Of a stretch of DNA of 13,033 nucleotides, positions 1 through 9,155 are shown one piece after another. Source of the stretch: Candidatus Aminicenantota bacterium (lineage in GTDB: Bacteria > Acidobacteriota > Aminicenantia > UBA2199); contig CP070627.1 of the NCBI GenBank assembly GCA_020355945.1, forward strand, positions 6,463,814 to 6,476,846, read 5' to 3'. The translations under genes and the position numbers were made by a program. Numbering within the stretch: the first letter of the stretch is position 1; every line of letters starts with the position of its first letter. Below the pieces are notes generated by a model. The model searched no databases. It saw only the letters and a program-made list of their open reading frames with translations, and was not told where the DNA came from.

Positions 1-3000
1 ACCTGGTGATCGATCCTGCCCAGGAATTCAATATTTCCCTCTGGCAGCCGCCGGCCCATATCTCCTGTACGATATAGTCGTTCTCCTTGCCGGAAAGGAT
101 TAATTAAAAATTTATCCCTTGAGAGTTCAGGGTTATTCAGATACCCCCTGGCAACCCCTTCTCCTCCAATGTATATCTCACCGGTAATCCCCAAAGGAAC
201 CGGTCTAATACACCTATCCAAAAGGTAAGCAAACGTATTGTCAATACACTTGCCAATGGGTAGCCGTACCGGGCTTTCATCGAGCTCATCAACCAGCAGT
301 TCGATTGATGTAACTGTGGTTTCCGTTGGACCATACTCATTATAAAATCTGCAATCCCTATTCCACTGCTTTGCCAGGGATACCGGACAAACATCACCCC
401 CTGAAATGATCCGCTTTAACCCATATTTACTCTTTAGTTCCATATTATCAAGAAATGAAGGCACAGCATGAAGATGGGTGACCAAATGTTTTGCTATAAA
501 TTCTTCAAATTTGGCACTATCCAAAAGGATATCTTTTAATATAAGTACTAAAGCAGATCCGCTGAAAAAAGCGATAAAAATTTGTTCCACCGATGCATCA
601 AAACAGATAGAAGAAAATTGCAATATCCGCTCATTCTCATCAATATTAAAATATTTTTTCTGGGAAAATGCCAGATTAATCACCGAAGAATGTTCCACCA
701 GTACCCCCCTGGGTTTTCCAGTGGAGCCTGAGGTGTATATGACGTAAGCTAAAGAGGTGGCTGGTGCGTTAACCCACGGCTGCACGTGCAGGTGGTAAGA
801 TGGAGGATTAGAAGAGTGGAAGGGGAGAAGGTGAGATGTGGGGACGCGATTTATCGCGTCTGATAAATAAATTATTTCCTTTTCAAATTGGATTTCCTTT
901 GATAATTCCCGCGTAGTTACCAATATCTTTGCACCACTGTCGGTTAACATATATTTAATCCGCTCTCCAGGATATTCCCTGTCTATGGGTAAATAGGCGC
1001 TGCCAGCTTTCAATATTCCCAATATTCCAATGATCATTTCCACGGAACCCTCCATCATGATACCCACGATAAGATCGGCTTTAACACCTCTTTCCTTTAA
1101 TCCCTCTGCCAATTGATTGGATTTCTTATTTAACTCTTTATAGCTTAATTTTTTATCCCTGGATACCAGTGCTGTGTTGTCAGGCTTCCGGTATGACTGT
1201 TCTTGAAATAATTCATGGATGGTTTTATGTTTTGGGTAATCGGTCTTTGTATTATTAAAGGCAAATAATAGCTGATTTTTCTCTGGCTGGGTAAGTATTT
1301 CTATTTCCTCCAGCTTTATTTCCCGGTTTTCTTTTCTTGATAAAACGTCTATTATATGCTCAAAATACGCGGTCCAACGCTCGATTGTCTCCCTTTTAAA
1401 TAGTTTTGTGCAATATTCCCAATCAAAAGTAATTGTTTCACCTGTTTCAAATGCATTTAGAGTTATATCGAATTTCGAAGTTTTATTTTCAAATTTATAG
1501 GGAAGTGGTTTTAATCCTCCCTGGTCTGGTTTTTCTACATCTATGTTTTGCAGTGCAAACATGATATCGAATAATGGATTTCTACTGATATCTCTTTTTA
1601 TATTTAATTTTTCCACCAATTCTTCAAAGGGATAGTTTTGATTTTCAAAGGCTTTTAATGCATTTTCTTTTACTTCCTGTAAGAATTCCTTAAAAGTCTT
1701 ATTTCCCAATGGATAATTTCGCATGGCCAGGGTATTGACGAACATACCGGTGACATGTCTCATGTCTGCATTTTTCCTGGCTGCTACCGGGGTGCCCACG
1801 ATTATATCTTCCTGGCCGCACAGTTTTGCCAGCAAAATGTTGAATACAGCCAGGATTGCCATGTAAAGCGTGGCATTTACTTCTTTAGCCACGGCTTTCA
1901 ACACCCGGGTTTTTCCCTCCGTTAAAACAAAACTTACCGTACGTCCTGCAAAACTCTGCTCTGCGGGTCTGGGGTAATCGGTGGGAAGATTAAGTGCCGG
2001 CAGTTCGCCGGGAAACAATTTAATCCAATATCTCTCTTGCAGTTTAACTAATTTTTGCTGCTTATCACGATGATACCATTCTGCATAATCTTTATATTGC
2101 AGTCTTAATCCAGGCAGCTCTTTACCGCCATATAATAAGGCAAATTCTTTTGTCAGCACCTGCTGGGAGGTGCCATCGGAAATGATATGATGCAAATCCA
2201 TTATTAAGATATTATTATTCATGCTGATTATTAAACCGGCTCTGAGTAACGGTGCTTTACTTAAATCAAAAGGTTTTATGAAATTTTCTATTATCTTTTG
2301 ATTTCCTGTTTCTTTTACTTCGAAATAATCGATGGCAAATTCAACCCTGTCCCGGATTCTTTGTGCGGGTATCTCATTTATTACCTGGAACGATGTTCTT
2401 AAGCTTTCGTGGCGTTGAATTAATATTTTAAATGTGTTTTCCAATTTTTCTTTATCAATGTGTTTATCCAGGTATACCACTTTAGGCATGTTATAGCCGG
2501 TGCTCTCCGGGGCAATTCGGTGCAGGATATAGAGCCTCTTTTGTGCTGAAGAAAGTACATAATATTCTTTTTTTTCGGTTGATTTTATGGATACGTATTT
2601 ATCTTTTGCAGCCCGGTTTATAAACCCAGCCAACCCGATGATGTTGGGTGTTTTGAATATTTCCACCAGTGGGATCCTGACACTAAATTCCTTATGTATT
2701 TTCAGCGCCAGCCGGGTTGCCTTTAGCGAATGCCCCCCTAAGGCAAAGAAGTTGGAATCGATACTTATAACTTCCTTATCGATATTTAATACCTCGGCCC
2801 AGATTTCCACCAATTTTTTTTCTATTTGGTCCCGGGGTGCAGTGTGATTTTCACCCGGTTTTAATTGTGGGGGGGGCAGGGCTTTCCTGTCTATTTTGCC
2901 GTTGGGAGTTAAGGGTATTTTATCCAACCGTTCGAAATAGGAGGGTATCATATACTCTGGCAGGTCTTTGGTCAATATCGACTTGAGTTCCGATATCTTA

Positions 3001-6000
3001 TATTTTTCCCCGGAAACAAGATAGGCACACAAATATCTCTGCCCCATCTCATCCAATCTATCGATAACTACCGCTTCTTTTATATATTTTACCCTTAATA
3101 ACCGGTTTTCAATTTCCTTCAATTCAATACGGAATCCTCGTATTTTAACCTGGTGGTCCAGCCTGCCCAGGAACTCTATGTTACCATCCGGCAGCCATCT
3201 GGCACGGTCACCGGTTTTATATAGCTTTGAGTGTTTGGGGTTACGTGATAAGTGACCGTTAGGAAACGCTATTTTTTGTTCCGCATCAATGAATTTTTCT
3301 GCTGTCAATCCCGGGTTATTCAGATACCCCACTGCCAGCCCAACACCACCGATATACAATTCCCCCGGCACTCCCACCGGCTGCACGTTTAAATCACCAT
3401 GTAAAACATAAAGGCTGGTATTGTGGATCGGCTTGCCAATAGGTATTTTCCAATGTTTCTCTCCCGGGTGAATATTATAGAAGGAGACGTCCACTGCGGC
3501 TTCTGTAGGCCCATATAAATTAACCAGCCTGACGCCGTATCTTTGGGATAATAACCGGTCAAATTTTTTTACCTGGTGAACTTCCAGTTCCTCCCCACTG
3601 GTGAATACCAGCCTTAAACCGGCCGGATTATATAAATCCCCAAAATTTTCCAGGAACTGGAAAAAGCTGTTTAACATAGATGGGACAAAATGCAGGATAG
3701 TCACTTTATTTTTTTCTATGGACCTTAATATCTCTTCGGGATTTTTTTCATCCCCGGGGCCTAAAATATCCAGGGCTGCTCCCGTGAATGACCACCAAAA
3801 TAACTCCCAGACAGATACGTCAAAAACAATGGGGGTCTTTTGAAGAACGACATCACCGACACCCAGGGGATAAGCCTTTTGCATCCAGGTCAGCCTGTTT
3901 AACACGGAGCGATGCCTGATCATAACGCCTTTGGGCCGCCCTGTAGAGCCGGATGTATAAATAATATATGCCGGATCATGGGGGGTAACGACTTTTCCTG
4001 CATTTTCACCATCGTTACCTTCGCTGCCATATAAATGAGCATCCCCCAGGTCTATGAATTCCCAATTATCTTCCCAATCAACCACTTTTTGTTTTTTAGT
4101 CAGGACCAATTGGGCTCCACTATCTGCCAACATATATTTAATCCTCTCTGCGGGGTATTCCAGGGCTAGCGGTAAATAGGCTCCGCCGGATTTTAATATA
4201 CCTATTATTCCCACAAGCATTGCCAACGAACGTTCGGTCATTATACCGACAACAGTACCGGCTTTTACTCCTTTATGTCTTAAAAAAGCTGCCAATTCCC
4301 CGGTTTTTTTATTCAACTGCCGGTAATCAATCTTTTTACCTGCAAAAATCAGGGCTGTTTCCCCGGGTGTCCTTTCCGCTTGTTCCACAAAAAGTTCATG
4401 GATGGCCTTATCTTTCGGGAAATCAGCCCTGGTGTTATTAAAGTCAAATAGAATCCGGTGCCTCTCGGCTTCGGTACATATTTCTATTTCATTTAGCTTT
4501 ATCTCCCAATTTCCTGCTGCAACTTCCACTATATTTTCAAAATACCTTATCCAGCGCTCGATTGTTTCCCGTTTAAACAGTTTTGTACTATACTCCAGGT
4601 CAAAGGTGATTTTCCCTTCTCTTTCAAGTGCACTTAAAGTGATATCGAATTTAGATATCTTATTTTCAAATTTATAGGGCTGCGGGTTGAATCCTTCCAG
4701 GTCTACTTCCTCCACCTCCATATTTTGCAATACAAAAAACACATCGAATAATGGATTTCGACGGATGTCCCTTTGAACTTCTAATTTTTCCACTAATTCT
4801 TCAAAGGGGTAATCCTCATTTTCAAAGGCTTTTAATGCATTTTCTTTTACTTCTTCCAGGAATTCCTTGAAGGTTTTGTTTCCCGATGGATAATTCCTCA
4901 TGGCGAGGGTGTTGACAAGCATACCGATGAGATATTCCAGGTCTGCATGATTCCTGGCTGCCACAGGAGTGCCGACAATGATATCCTCCTGGCCGCTGAG
5001 TCTCCATAATAAGACAGCGAATACCGCCAGTACCACAATATAGAGGGTGGCCCCGGATTTTTCGGCGATCTCATTTAATGCCCGGGTTTTTTCCCGGGTT
5101 AAAACAAAACGTTCACTGCTGCCCTCAAAGCTCTGCTCAGCAGGCCTGGGGTAATCCAGGGGGAGATCCAGCACAGGAATTTCACCCGAGGAGAACAGGT
5201 GAAGCCAATATTCCCCCCGTTGTTTAATTAATAATTGCTGCCCATAGCTGTTTCGCCAGACTGCATAATCTTTATACTGCAATTTTAACCTTTGCAACTT
5301 TTTACCGGCATATAATGCGGCAAATTCTTTTATCAACACCTGCTGGGAGGTGCCGTCGGAAATGATGTGATGTAGGTCTGTTATTAAGATGTAATTATTC
5401 CCGGTGCTTATTAACCCTGCCCTGAACAGCGGTGCTTTGCTTAAATCAAAAGGCCGAATGAATTGATGAACTTTTGCCTCAACCTCACCCCCTGGAATAT
5501 CATCGTATTGGATTTCAAATTCCACCCTCTCATGCACCCTTTGCACCGGTTCCCGGTCCATCATCATTGCAAAAGAAGTCCTTAAGCTTTCATGTCTGTG
5601 AACCAGTTTTTTAAATGCCTCTTCCAATTTTTCCTTATCGATATATTGGCCCAAAGATACTATTTTGGGCATGTTGTAAACTGTGCCTGTGGGTGTAATT
5701 TGCTGCAAGAGATACAACCTTATTTGGGCTGAAGAGGGGGCATAATATTCTTTTTTTTCACTGGCTTTTATGGATATGCATTTATTTTTATCGGCCCGGC
5801 TTATGTACTTCGACAAACCAATGATATCAGGGGTCTTAAATATTTCAACCAGGGGGATTTTTACATTAAATTTCTTGTGTATCCTGGAGGCCAACAGGGT
5901 TGCCTTTAGCGAATGTCCCCCTAATGCAAAGAAATTGGAATCAATACTTATGACTTCTTTATCGATATTTAATACCCGGGCCCAGGTTTCCACCAATTTT

Positions 6001-9000
6001 TTTTCCATTGGGTTTCCAGGTGGGATATGGGTCCTGCCGGCCTTTATTTCCGGCGGCGGAAGTGCTTTCCTGTTAATTTTACCGTTGGGAGTCAACGGGA
6101 TGTGATCCAGGCGGACAAAATATGAGGGAATCATATACTCAGGAAGGTCTCTTGCCAATATTAACCTGAGTTCCGAAGGGAGGTATTTCTTATCAGATAC
6201 GATATATGCGCATAAATATTTCCGATCTCTTTCATCTGACCTGGCCAGCACCACTGCTTGATTAATATGTGAGATGCCAGTCAGGTGGGTTTGAATTTCT
6301 CCCAATTCGATGCGGAATCCCCGTATTTTTACCTGGTGGTCCAATCTGCCCAACAAGTCCAGGTTACCATCGGGCAGCCACCTGGCCAGGTCCCCGGTTC
6401 GATACATCAGTCTGCCAGGAACAAATGGGTTGTTTACAAACTTCTCCGCGGTTAATTCGACCCGGTTTAAATACCCCCGCCCCAGACCCCCTCCGCTTAT
6501 ACACAGTTCTCCCAAAACACCGATAGGGGTCAATTGGCTGTATTTATCCAATATGTATATTTGCGAATTACCAAGAGGAGTTCCAATAGGTATGGAATCA
6601 TTTTGATGGAGTTTTTCATAATCGATTGGATAAACCACCTGGTCTACACAACACTCAGTAACACCAAAAACATTTGTTATGGTGGGTTTATGGGGAACAA
6701 ACATATCCAGGAATTCCCGGGCCAATTGCCTGGGAAGGATATCGGTGGATATTAAAAAATTTTTCACCAGGCATTTCCGGTTCTTTCCGGCCATGCCCCG
6801 GTAGGAATCTTTTAATAAATTCATAAGTATGGGAGAACCATCCAATATATCTATCCTGTTTTTATTGTACAAAGTTATCAATAAATCTGCGTCATATCTT
6901 ATTTCATCAGGAATAATCACCAGGGCATTCCCCAATAAAAGCGCAGGAAATATCTGCTGCACAGAACCGTCAAAATAATAGGGGGAAAACATAGCAAACC
7001 GGGTCCCGGGACCGAATTCCTGCCCGATTTTTTCCCATAGGGCGGTTACAAAACCAACCACACTGCGATGTTCCATGGCTACCGCTTTGGGATTACCGGT
7101 GGTGCCGGATGTATAAATAATGTAGGCCAGGTCATATACCTGGTTGGTGACTTCCAGGTTTGACACACTTCCCCGGGGGAAAACTTTACCCTCCAGGTAA
7201 CAAAAACGCTGCCGGATATCGTTGCTGATCTCCTTTGCTAAATCTTCCCGGGTCAACAAAATGTCCACCTGGCTGTCTTCCAGCATGAAGCGGGTGCGTT
7301 TAAGGGGAAGAGCCGGATCAATGGGTAAATAGGCAGCCCCGGATTTTAATATTCCCATTATCCCGGTAATCATTTCCAGGGACCTTTCCTTCATAAGTCC
7401 AACAATGGTGTCTGGAACCGCCCCTTTTTGCCGCAGCTCACAGGCCGCTGCATTGGCACGTTTGTCCAGTTCCCGGTAAGTCATAAAATTGTCCCGGTAA
7501 ATAACGGCTGTCTGTTCCGGATTCTTTTTTGCACAATCCGTAAAGGATTCATGAAGGGTCTTGATTCCCGGATACCGCTTAAATGGTGTGTTAAGTTCAT
7601 GCAAAACCTGTTTACGCTCTCCCGGTGTCAACAGGTCTATATCTTTAACCTTAATACCGGTGAAGGAAATGACCTGCGTTACCATTCGGATAAAATGCTG
7701 CCGCATCCGGTGGAGGCGCGATTCCAGGAAAAGCTCCGTACTGTACTCTATTTTCAGGCAAAGCCCCTCCCCTATTTCGATAAAGTTAAAGGTTAAGTCG
7801 AATTTACTAATTTTGGCTGCAGTGACCAACCTGGAGATTTTAATACCTTCAGCTTGTAACTCGCTTTGTTCGGTATTTTGCAGCACGATCATTACGTCGA
7901 AAAGGGGATTACGGCTCATGTCCCTGTTAAGACTCAAGTCCTCAACCAATTTGTTGAAAGGATAGAACTGGTGGTCAAAAGCTTCGATAACGCTCTTCTT
8001 GACTTTTTCCAGCAGGTAGTTAAAAGGTTGTTCCCCTTTTACCCGGTTCCTTAATACCAGTGTGTTGACATAAAAGCCCACCTGGTTTTCCAGGTCCACA
8101 TGATTTCTACCTGCCGTGGGTATGCCGGTGATTATATCTTCGCAGGAGGTATAACGGTGAAGTAGAATCGTAACCAGGGCCGCCAGTACCATAAACAAAC
8201 TGCATTCATGCGCTTTACATATTCCCTTTATGCCGGAGGTTAACCGACTCTCCAGGGTGAATTGCAGGGCATCCCCTTTATCCGTCTTTATCACCGGTCT
8301 CCGGTAGTCTGCGGGAAGATTCAACAGGGGTAATTCCCCGGACAGTTGTTCGTGCCAGAAATCTTTGAGCTGCCCGGAATGAGGGGCTTGCAACAGTGTG
8401 TTTTGCCATACGGCAAATTCTTTATAATGAATCTTTAATGGGGATAATGGATTTTCCTTACCGGGAAAATAGGGGTTATAAAGAAGGAATAATTCTTTTA
8501 CCAGCACATTATTGACGGACCATCCGTCACAGACAATGTGGTGAATATTGAGCAGGCAAATATGCTTCTTTTTGTCTAATTTTAACAACCTTACGTTTAA
8601 TAAAGGCCCCGTGGTTAGATCAAATTCTGTGGCAGCATGCTGTTCAGCATATTCCCGGGCCAACTCATCCTTGTCCACGGCTTTTGTTAAGTCGGTTTCA
8701 TCGATGGTAACCTTGATGGATTGGTGAATAATTTGCCTGGGGGAACCTTCCAGGGAAATAAAAGTGGTTCGTAAACTCTCATGCCTTTCAATTAACATAT
8801 TTAATGATTGATTCAATGAAGCAAGACATAATGTACCTTCCAATAATAACGAAAAGGGCATATTATAGGTGACACTTCCCCCCCCTTCGGTCAATTGGTC
8901 CAGGAGCCATAATCTCTTTTGAGCATGCGATACATCATAGTATTCTTTTTTTTCTACAGGAAAAATCTCCTGGAAGTCCGAATGTTCCCGGATATTTCCC

Positions 9001-9155
9001 AGGAAATCCAGGATCTCTTTTTTTCGTTCTTTTAACTCACTCAATAAGGCTGGAGTTAGTACCCCTTTTGGAGCATTAACTTTTAACCGGTTATCGATTA
9101 AACGAATGTCAATTTGTAATTCTTTTAGATTTTTTATTAAGGCTCCCAATTTCAT
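1..9155 (-). CDS. Giant NRPS: TubC-type docking domain, C-A-T-C-A-T-C-A, 3' end beyond the left edge
   Basis: A multimodular NRPS, at least 3051 codons and still open at the left edge. Residues 1-52 match a TubC-type docking domain. Module 1 has C1 (about 70-490; HHIVCDGWS with His 206), A1 (about 530-1035; TSGTTGNPKA with Lys 690, pocket Asp 729, A10 NGKINRKALP with Lys 1026) and T1 (GGHS, Ser 1082). Module 2 has C2 (about 1130-1545; HHIISDGTS with His 1263), A2 (about 1585-2095; Asp 1779, A10 Lys 2087) and T2 (Ser 2143). Module 3 has C3 (about 2190-2605; His 2323) and A3 (from about 2645; Asp 2853), which runs off the window at A8 (GRIDHQ). Pockets read by eye are DGQDLSVVD (A1, resembling Gln/Glu-type codes but unassigned), DVWHFSLVD (A2, serine) and DAEHIGEVT (A3, unassigned). 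All C domains keep the catalytic His. There is no epimerization, methyltransferase or release domain here, so later modules and termination lie to the left. T1-C2 and T2-C3 are close duplicates. The start at 9155 is supported by the docking domain, a Shine-Dalgarno and the ATGA overlap. Confidence 0.96.
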   Translation of the reverse strand, partial: MKLGALIKNLKELQIDIRLIDNRLKVNAPKGVLTPALLSELKERKKEILDFLGNIREHSDFQEIFPVEKKEYYDVSHAQKRLWLLDQLTEGGGSVTYNMPFSLLLEGTLCLASLNQSLNMLIERHESLRTTFISLEGSPRQIIHQSIKVTIDETDLTKAVDKDELAREYAEQHAATEFDLTTGPLLNVRLLKLDKKKHICLLNIHHIVCDGWSVNNVLVKELFLLYNPYFPGKENPLSPLKIHYKEFAVWQNTLLQAPHSGQLKDFWHEQLSGELPLLNLPADYRRPVIKTDKGDALQFTLESRLTSGIKGICKAHECSLFMVLAALVTILLHRYTSCEDIITGIPTAGRNHVDLENQVGFYVNTLVLRNRVKGEQPFNYLLEKVKKSVIEAFDHQFYPFNKLVEDLSLNRDMSRNPLFDVMIVLQNTEQSELQAEGIKISRLVTAAKISKFDLTFNFIEIGEGLCLKIEYSTELFLESRLHRMRQHFIRMVTQVISFTGIKVKDIDLLTPGERKQVLHELNTPFKRYPGIKTLHESFTDCAKKNPEQTAVIYRDNFMTYRELDKRANAAACELRQKGAVPDTIVGLMKERSLEMITGIMGILKSGAAYLPIDPALPLKRTRFMLEDSQVDILLTREDLAKEISNDIRQRFCYLEGKVFPRGSVSNLEVTNQVYDLAYIIYTSGTTGNPKAVAMEHRSVVGFVTALWEKIGQEFGPGTRFAMFSPYYFDGSVQQIFPALLLGNALVIIPDEIRYDADLLITLYNKNRIDILDGSPILMNLLKDSYRGMAGKNRKCLVKNFLISTDILPRQLAREFLDMFVPHKPTITNVFGVTECCVDQVVYPIDYEKLHQNDSIPIGTPLGNSQIYILDKYSQLTPIGVLGELCISGGGLGRGYLNRVELTAEKFVNNPFVPGRLMYRTGDLARWLPDGNLDLLGRLDHQVKIRGFRIELGEIQTHLTGISHINQAVVLARSDERDRKYLCAYIVSDKKYLPSELRLILARDLPEYMIPSYFVRLDHIPLTPNGKINRKALPPPEIKAGRTHIPPGNPMEKKLVETWARVLNIDKEVISIDSNFFALGGHSLKATLLASRIHKKFNVKIPLVEIFKTPDIIGLSKYISRADKNKCISIKASEKKEYYAPSSAQIRLYLLQQITPTGTVYNMPKIVSLGQYIDKEKLEEAFKKLVHRHESLRTSFAMMMDREPVQRVHERVEFEIQYDDIPGGEVEAKVHQFIRPFDLSKAPLFRAGLISTGNNYILITDLHHIISDGTSQQVLIKEFAALYAGKKLQRLKLQYKDYAVWRNSYGQQLLIKQRGEYWLHLFSSGEIPVLDLPLDYPRPAEQSFEGSSERFVLTREKTRALNEIAEKSGATLYIVVLAVFAVLLWRLSGQEDIIVGTPVAARNHADLEYLIGMLVNTLAMRNYPSGNKTFKEFLEEVKENALKAFENEDYPFEELVEKLEVQRDIRRNPLFDVFFVLQNMEVEEVDLEGFNPQPYKFENKISKFDITLSALEREGKITFDLEYSTKLFKRETIERWIRYFENIVEVAAGNWEIKLNEIEICTEAERHRILFDFNNTRADFPKDKAIHELFVEQAERTPGETALIFAGKKIDYRQLNKKTGELAAFLRHKGVKAGTVVGIMTERSLAMLVGIIGILKSGGAYLPLALEYPAERIKYMLADSGAQLVLTKKQKVVDWEDNWEFIDLGDAHLYGSEGNDGENAGKVVTPHDPAYIIYTSGSTGRPKGVMIRHRSVLNRLTWMQKAYPLGVGDVVLQKTPIVFDVSVWELFWWSFTGAALDILGPGDEKNPEEILRSIEKNKVTILHFVPSMLNSFFQFLENFGDLYNPAGLRLVFTSGEELEVHQVKKFDRLLSQRYGVRLVNLYGPTEAAVDVSFYNIHPGEKHWKIPIGKPIHNTSLYVLHGDLNVQPVGVPGELYIGGVGLAVGYLNNPGLTAEKFIDAEQKIAFPNGHLSRNPKHSKLYKTGDRARWLPDGNIEFLGRLDHQVKIRGFRIELKEIENRLLRVKYIKEAVVIDRLDEMGQRYLCAYLVSGEKYKISELKSILTKDLPEYMIPSYFERLDKIPLTPNGKIDRKALPPPQLKPGENHTAPRDQIEKKLVEIWAEVLNIDKEVISIDSNFFALGGHSLKATRLALKIHKEFSVRIPLVEIFKTPNIIGLAGFINRAAKDKYVSIKSTEKKEYYVLSSAQKRLYILHRIAPESTGYNMPKVVYLDKHIDKEKLENTFKILIQRHESLRTSFQVINEIPAQRIRDRVEFAIDYFEVKETGNQKIIENFIKPFDLSKAPLLRAGLIISMNNNILIMDLHHIISDGTSQQVLTKEFALLYGGKELPGLRLQYKDYAEWYHRDKQQKLVKLQERYWIKLFPGELPALNLPTDYPRPAEQSFAGRTVSFVLTEGKTRVLKAVAKEVNATLYMAILAVFNILLAKLCGQEDIIVGTPVAARKNADMRHVTGMFVNTLAMRNYPLGNKTFKEFLQEVKENALKAFENQNYPFEELVEKLNIKRDISRNPLFDIMFALQNIDVEKPDQGGLKPLPYKFENKTSKFDITLNAFETGETITFDWEYCTKLFKRETIERWTAYFEHIIDVLSRKENREIKLEEIEILTQPEKNQLLFAFNNTKTDYPKHKTIHELFQEQSYRKPDNTALVSRDKKLSYKELNKKSNQLAEGLKERGVKADLIVGIMMEGSVEMIIGILGILKAGSAYLPIDREYPGERIKYMLTDSGAKILVTTRELSKEIQFEKEIIYLSDAINRVPTSHLLPFHSSNPPSYHLHVQPWVNAPATSLAYVIYTSGSTGKPRGVLVEHSSVINLAFSQKKYFNIDENERILQFSSICFDASVEQIFIAFFSGSALVLILKDILLDSAKFEEFIAKHLVTHLHAVPSFLDNMELKSKYGLKRIISGGDVCPVSLAKQWNRDCRFYNEYGPTETTVTSIELLVDELDESPVRLPIGKCIDNTFAYLLDRCIRPVPLGITGEIYIGGEGVARGYLNNPELSRDKFLINPFRQGERLYRTGDMGRRLPEGNIEFLGRIDHQ
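780..860. repeat. Palindrome-bounded, C-free tract inside the A3 coding region
   Basis: A perfect 12-base palindrome (CTGCACGTGCAG, 780-791) is followed by 55 bases without a single C on the plus strand (790-844). Next comes a near-perfect palindrome, GACGCGAT-TT-ATCGCGTC (843-860; 8-base arms, 2-base loop). The segment is in frame in the giant NRPS and encodes a Pro/Ser/His-rich loop (around RVPTSHLLPFHSSNPPSYH) just before the ATP-binding motif TSGSTGKPRG. Measured from the residues that follow motif A2 to the A3 motif, this stretch is about 12-14 residues longer than in the two other A domains of the protein. It could be the remnant of a small inserted repeat or ordinary loop drift. Confidence 0.6.
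1359..2827 (-). repeat. T-C cassette, copy 2 (T2-C3 of the giant NRPS)
   Basis: This is the second copy of the duplicated carrier-plus-condensation block, in the same orientation as copy 1 and one module length away (about 1060 residues). The first C domain of the same protein and the C domain of the upstream gene are clearly less similar. That points to a duplication inside this gene rather than simple family conservation. The outer limits are approximate. Confidence 0.8.
4536..6010 (-). repeat. T-C cassette, copy 1 (T1-C2 of the giant NRPS)
   Basis: This block encodes carrier domain T1 and condensation domain C2, and it closely matches copy 2 about 3.18 kb away. Examples of exact identity are 36 bases at 4818-4853 (equal to 1641-1676), 19 bases at 5897-5915 (equal to 2714-2732) and 18 bases at 5959-5976 (equal to 2776-2793). 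The offset is 3177 bases in the C domain and 3183 in the T domain, so small in-frame indels separate the copies. At protein level, stretches such as DKEVISIDSNFFALGGHSL are identical. The outer limits are approximate. Confidence 0.8.
8997..9155 (-). other. TubC-type N-terminal docking domain (coding region)
   Basis: The first about 53 residues of the giant NRPS read as helix, two short strands around KVNAPKGVLTP, then a charged helix (LLSELKERKKEIL). This is the pattern I know from the TubC N-terminal docking domain family, which binds a short acidic C-terminal peptide of the preceding synthetase. The preceding A-T protein ends in HPREEIIL, and the genes overlap by four bases, so the pair is a plausible docking partner set. 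The domain identity comes from motif recall; the partnership is inference from order. Confidence 0.82.

Noticed and set aside
843..860. Hairpin considered as a transcription terminator
   Set aside because: It lies deep inside an intact coding region, and the minus-strand transcript has no U-run after it.
1641..4853. Repeated identical DNA considered as a CRISPR or transposon signature
   Set aside because: There are only two copies, spaced by one NRPS module, and they encode the same carrier and condensation domain positions. This is module duplication.
5770..6105. Plus-strand open frame of 111 codons, with a similar one at 2587-2847
   Set aside because: Both are antisense to the duplicated T-C cassette. 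Their likeness to each other comes from the NRPS duplication on the other strand and not from a small gene family.
7428..7965. Overlapping plus-strand open frames of 122 and 134 codons
   Set aside because: They lie opposite the continuous C1-A1 coding sequence of the giant NRPS and show no recognisable domain. They are antisense shadows.
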